Below, piece after piece: positions 4,641-5,262 of a stretch of DNA of 5,262 bases. This DNA comes from an uncultured Chryseolinea sp. (GTDB taxonomy: Bacteria; Bacteroidota; Bacteroidia; Cytophagales; Cyclobacteriaceae): assembly GCA_946478915.1 (NCBI GenBank), contig CAMLER010000402.1, forward strand, positions 1-5,262. The letters are read 5' to 3'. The position numbers and the translations under genes are program-made. How positions within the stretch are numbered: position 1 is the first letter of the stretch; each line of letters opens with the position of its first letter. The notes under the pieces were generated by a model that was not told where the DNA came from, did not search any database, and was given only the letters and a program-made list of their open reading frames with translations.

Positions 4641-5262
4641 ATGTTCACACATTTTTTCCTTGGCAGGGAAGTCACTGCTTCCAGGTCAGAGATCAAACGT
4701 CTGATGCTTACCGGATACCTCGCCCTGATCTGCATCGCAGTGGCGGGTATGTATGCAACCTTCGACATGTCAAATCAGGTTTATTATGCACTGCCAAGCT
4801 ATGCATTTTTGTTCCTGATGTCTGTCACGTCACTTCTTTTGTTAAGGCGGAAAAAGTATAAAGCTGCAAAACTTACCCTGATAGTTACCATGAATCTCGT
4901 GGTGTTTTGGTCAGCATTGATTGATCCTATAGAAACCGGAGTTTTTCTCTTCTTTATACCTGCGGGCATTGGTTCGTTCGCTATTCTGGCATTCGAAGAC
5001 CACAAATCGGGAATGATGCTTATTGGGTTGACCACAGCACTGTTCCTCCTTGCATACCTGGGTGAAATTGAATTTATAGAGACGCGAAAGCCATCCGATT
5101 TTTATATCAAAATGAGTTTTGTTTTTAACTATTTCGTAGCGCTTACTATTTCTGTTCTGGCGATTTATTTCCAGATGAGTCTTAACAAAATATCCGAGAA
5201 CGAATTAATTCAGAAAGAGAATTTTGCAAATCAAAAAAATGCAGAGCTTCAAAAAGTAAATG
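4641..5262 (+). CDS. Six-helix membrane sensor protein, probably histidine kinase N-terminus (cut by right window edge)
   Basis: The first 207 codons of a larger gene; it runs off the right edge with no stop. The ATG at 4641 is preceded by an in-frame TAA at 4614. After a short basic cytoplasmic segment there are six hydrophobic helices, at roughly residues 21-41, 47-68, 76-94, 100-117, 124-141 and 157-178. RRKK follows helix two. Then a charged, coiled-coil-like linker begins (NKISENELIQKENFANQKNAELQKVN, 182-207). Linkers of the form KNAELQKVN lead straight into the HisKA dimerisation helix in many Bacteroidota sensor kinases, so a membrane histidine kinase is the best guess. The kinase core itself is not in the window. 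An adenylate/guanylate cyclase or a LytTR- or LuxR-type output after the same kind of membrane region is the main alternative. There is no Shine-Dalgarno sequence; the leader is A/T-rich. Confidence 0.72.
   Translation, partial: MFTHFFLGREVTASRSEIKRLMLTGYLALICIAVAGMYATFDMSNQVYYALPSYAFLFLMSVTSLLLLRRKKYKAAKLTLIVTMNLVVFWSALIDPIETGVFLFFIPAGIGSFAILAFEDHKSGMMLIGLTTALFLLAYLGEIEFIETRKPSDFYIKMSFVFNYFVALTISVLAIYFQMSLNKISENELIQKENFANQKNAELQKVN

Overview
The window looks like an ordinary chromosomal segment from a member of the Bacteroidota, probably a Cytophagales- or Chitinophagales-type environmental bacterium. Four signs point there. The GC content is moderate. Almost no start codon has a Shine-Dalgarno sequence; the leaders are A/T-rich instead. 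The gene content includes a DinB-fold protein, a DHCW-type cupin and a Bax-like glucosaminidase lipoprotein. At the right edge is a six-helix membrane protein whose coiled-coil linker resembles those leading into histidine kinases of this phylum. The phylum assignment is inference; no rRNA or other marker gene is present.

Layout. Positions 1-3326 carry a tightly packed minus-strand operon. In transcription order it reads: a possible 58-residue exported or membrane peptide (3150-3326), a YedA-like EamA transporter (2203-3120), a DHCW-family cupin (1823-2206), a GNAT acetyltransferase (1371-1835), a PaiA-like GNAT acetyltransferase (788-1363), an OsmC/Ohr-family peroxiredoxin (331-807), and a DinB-superfamily protein cut by the left edge (1-317). 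From the transporter onward, adjacent genes overlap by 4, 13 and 20 nt or are separated by 7 and 13 nt, so co-transcription is very likely. Positions 3327-3584 are non-coding and hold several short inverted and repeated motifs. Positions 3585-4400 encode a Bax-like glucosaminidase-domain lipoprotein on the minus strand. Positions 4401-4640 are a divergent intergenic region with a split palindrome, a GC-rich hairpin and two tiny overlapping reading frames. Positions 4641-5262 hold the start of a plus-strand membrane sensor gene cut by the right edge.

How the genes may work together. The operon combines small-molecule export (EamA), peroxide detoxification (OsmC/Ohr), two acetyltransferases (one like the polyamine acetyltransferase PaiA), a small cupin and a DinB-fold thiol- or metal-dependent enzyme candidate. 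This fits a general stress or xenobiotic-detoxification cassette, but no shared substrate can be read from the sequence. The lipoprotein probably cleaves peptidoglycan at the cell envelope. The divergent sensor gene could regulate it, but only their arrangement suggests this.

I see no CRISPR array, mobile element, tRNA, rRNA or defence system. The most unusual items are loss of the two expected metal-binding histidines in the cupin, the unrecognised 58-residue reading frame at the operon head, and the cluster of short alternating motifs upstream of it.
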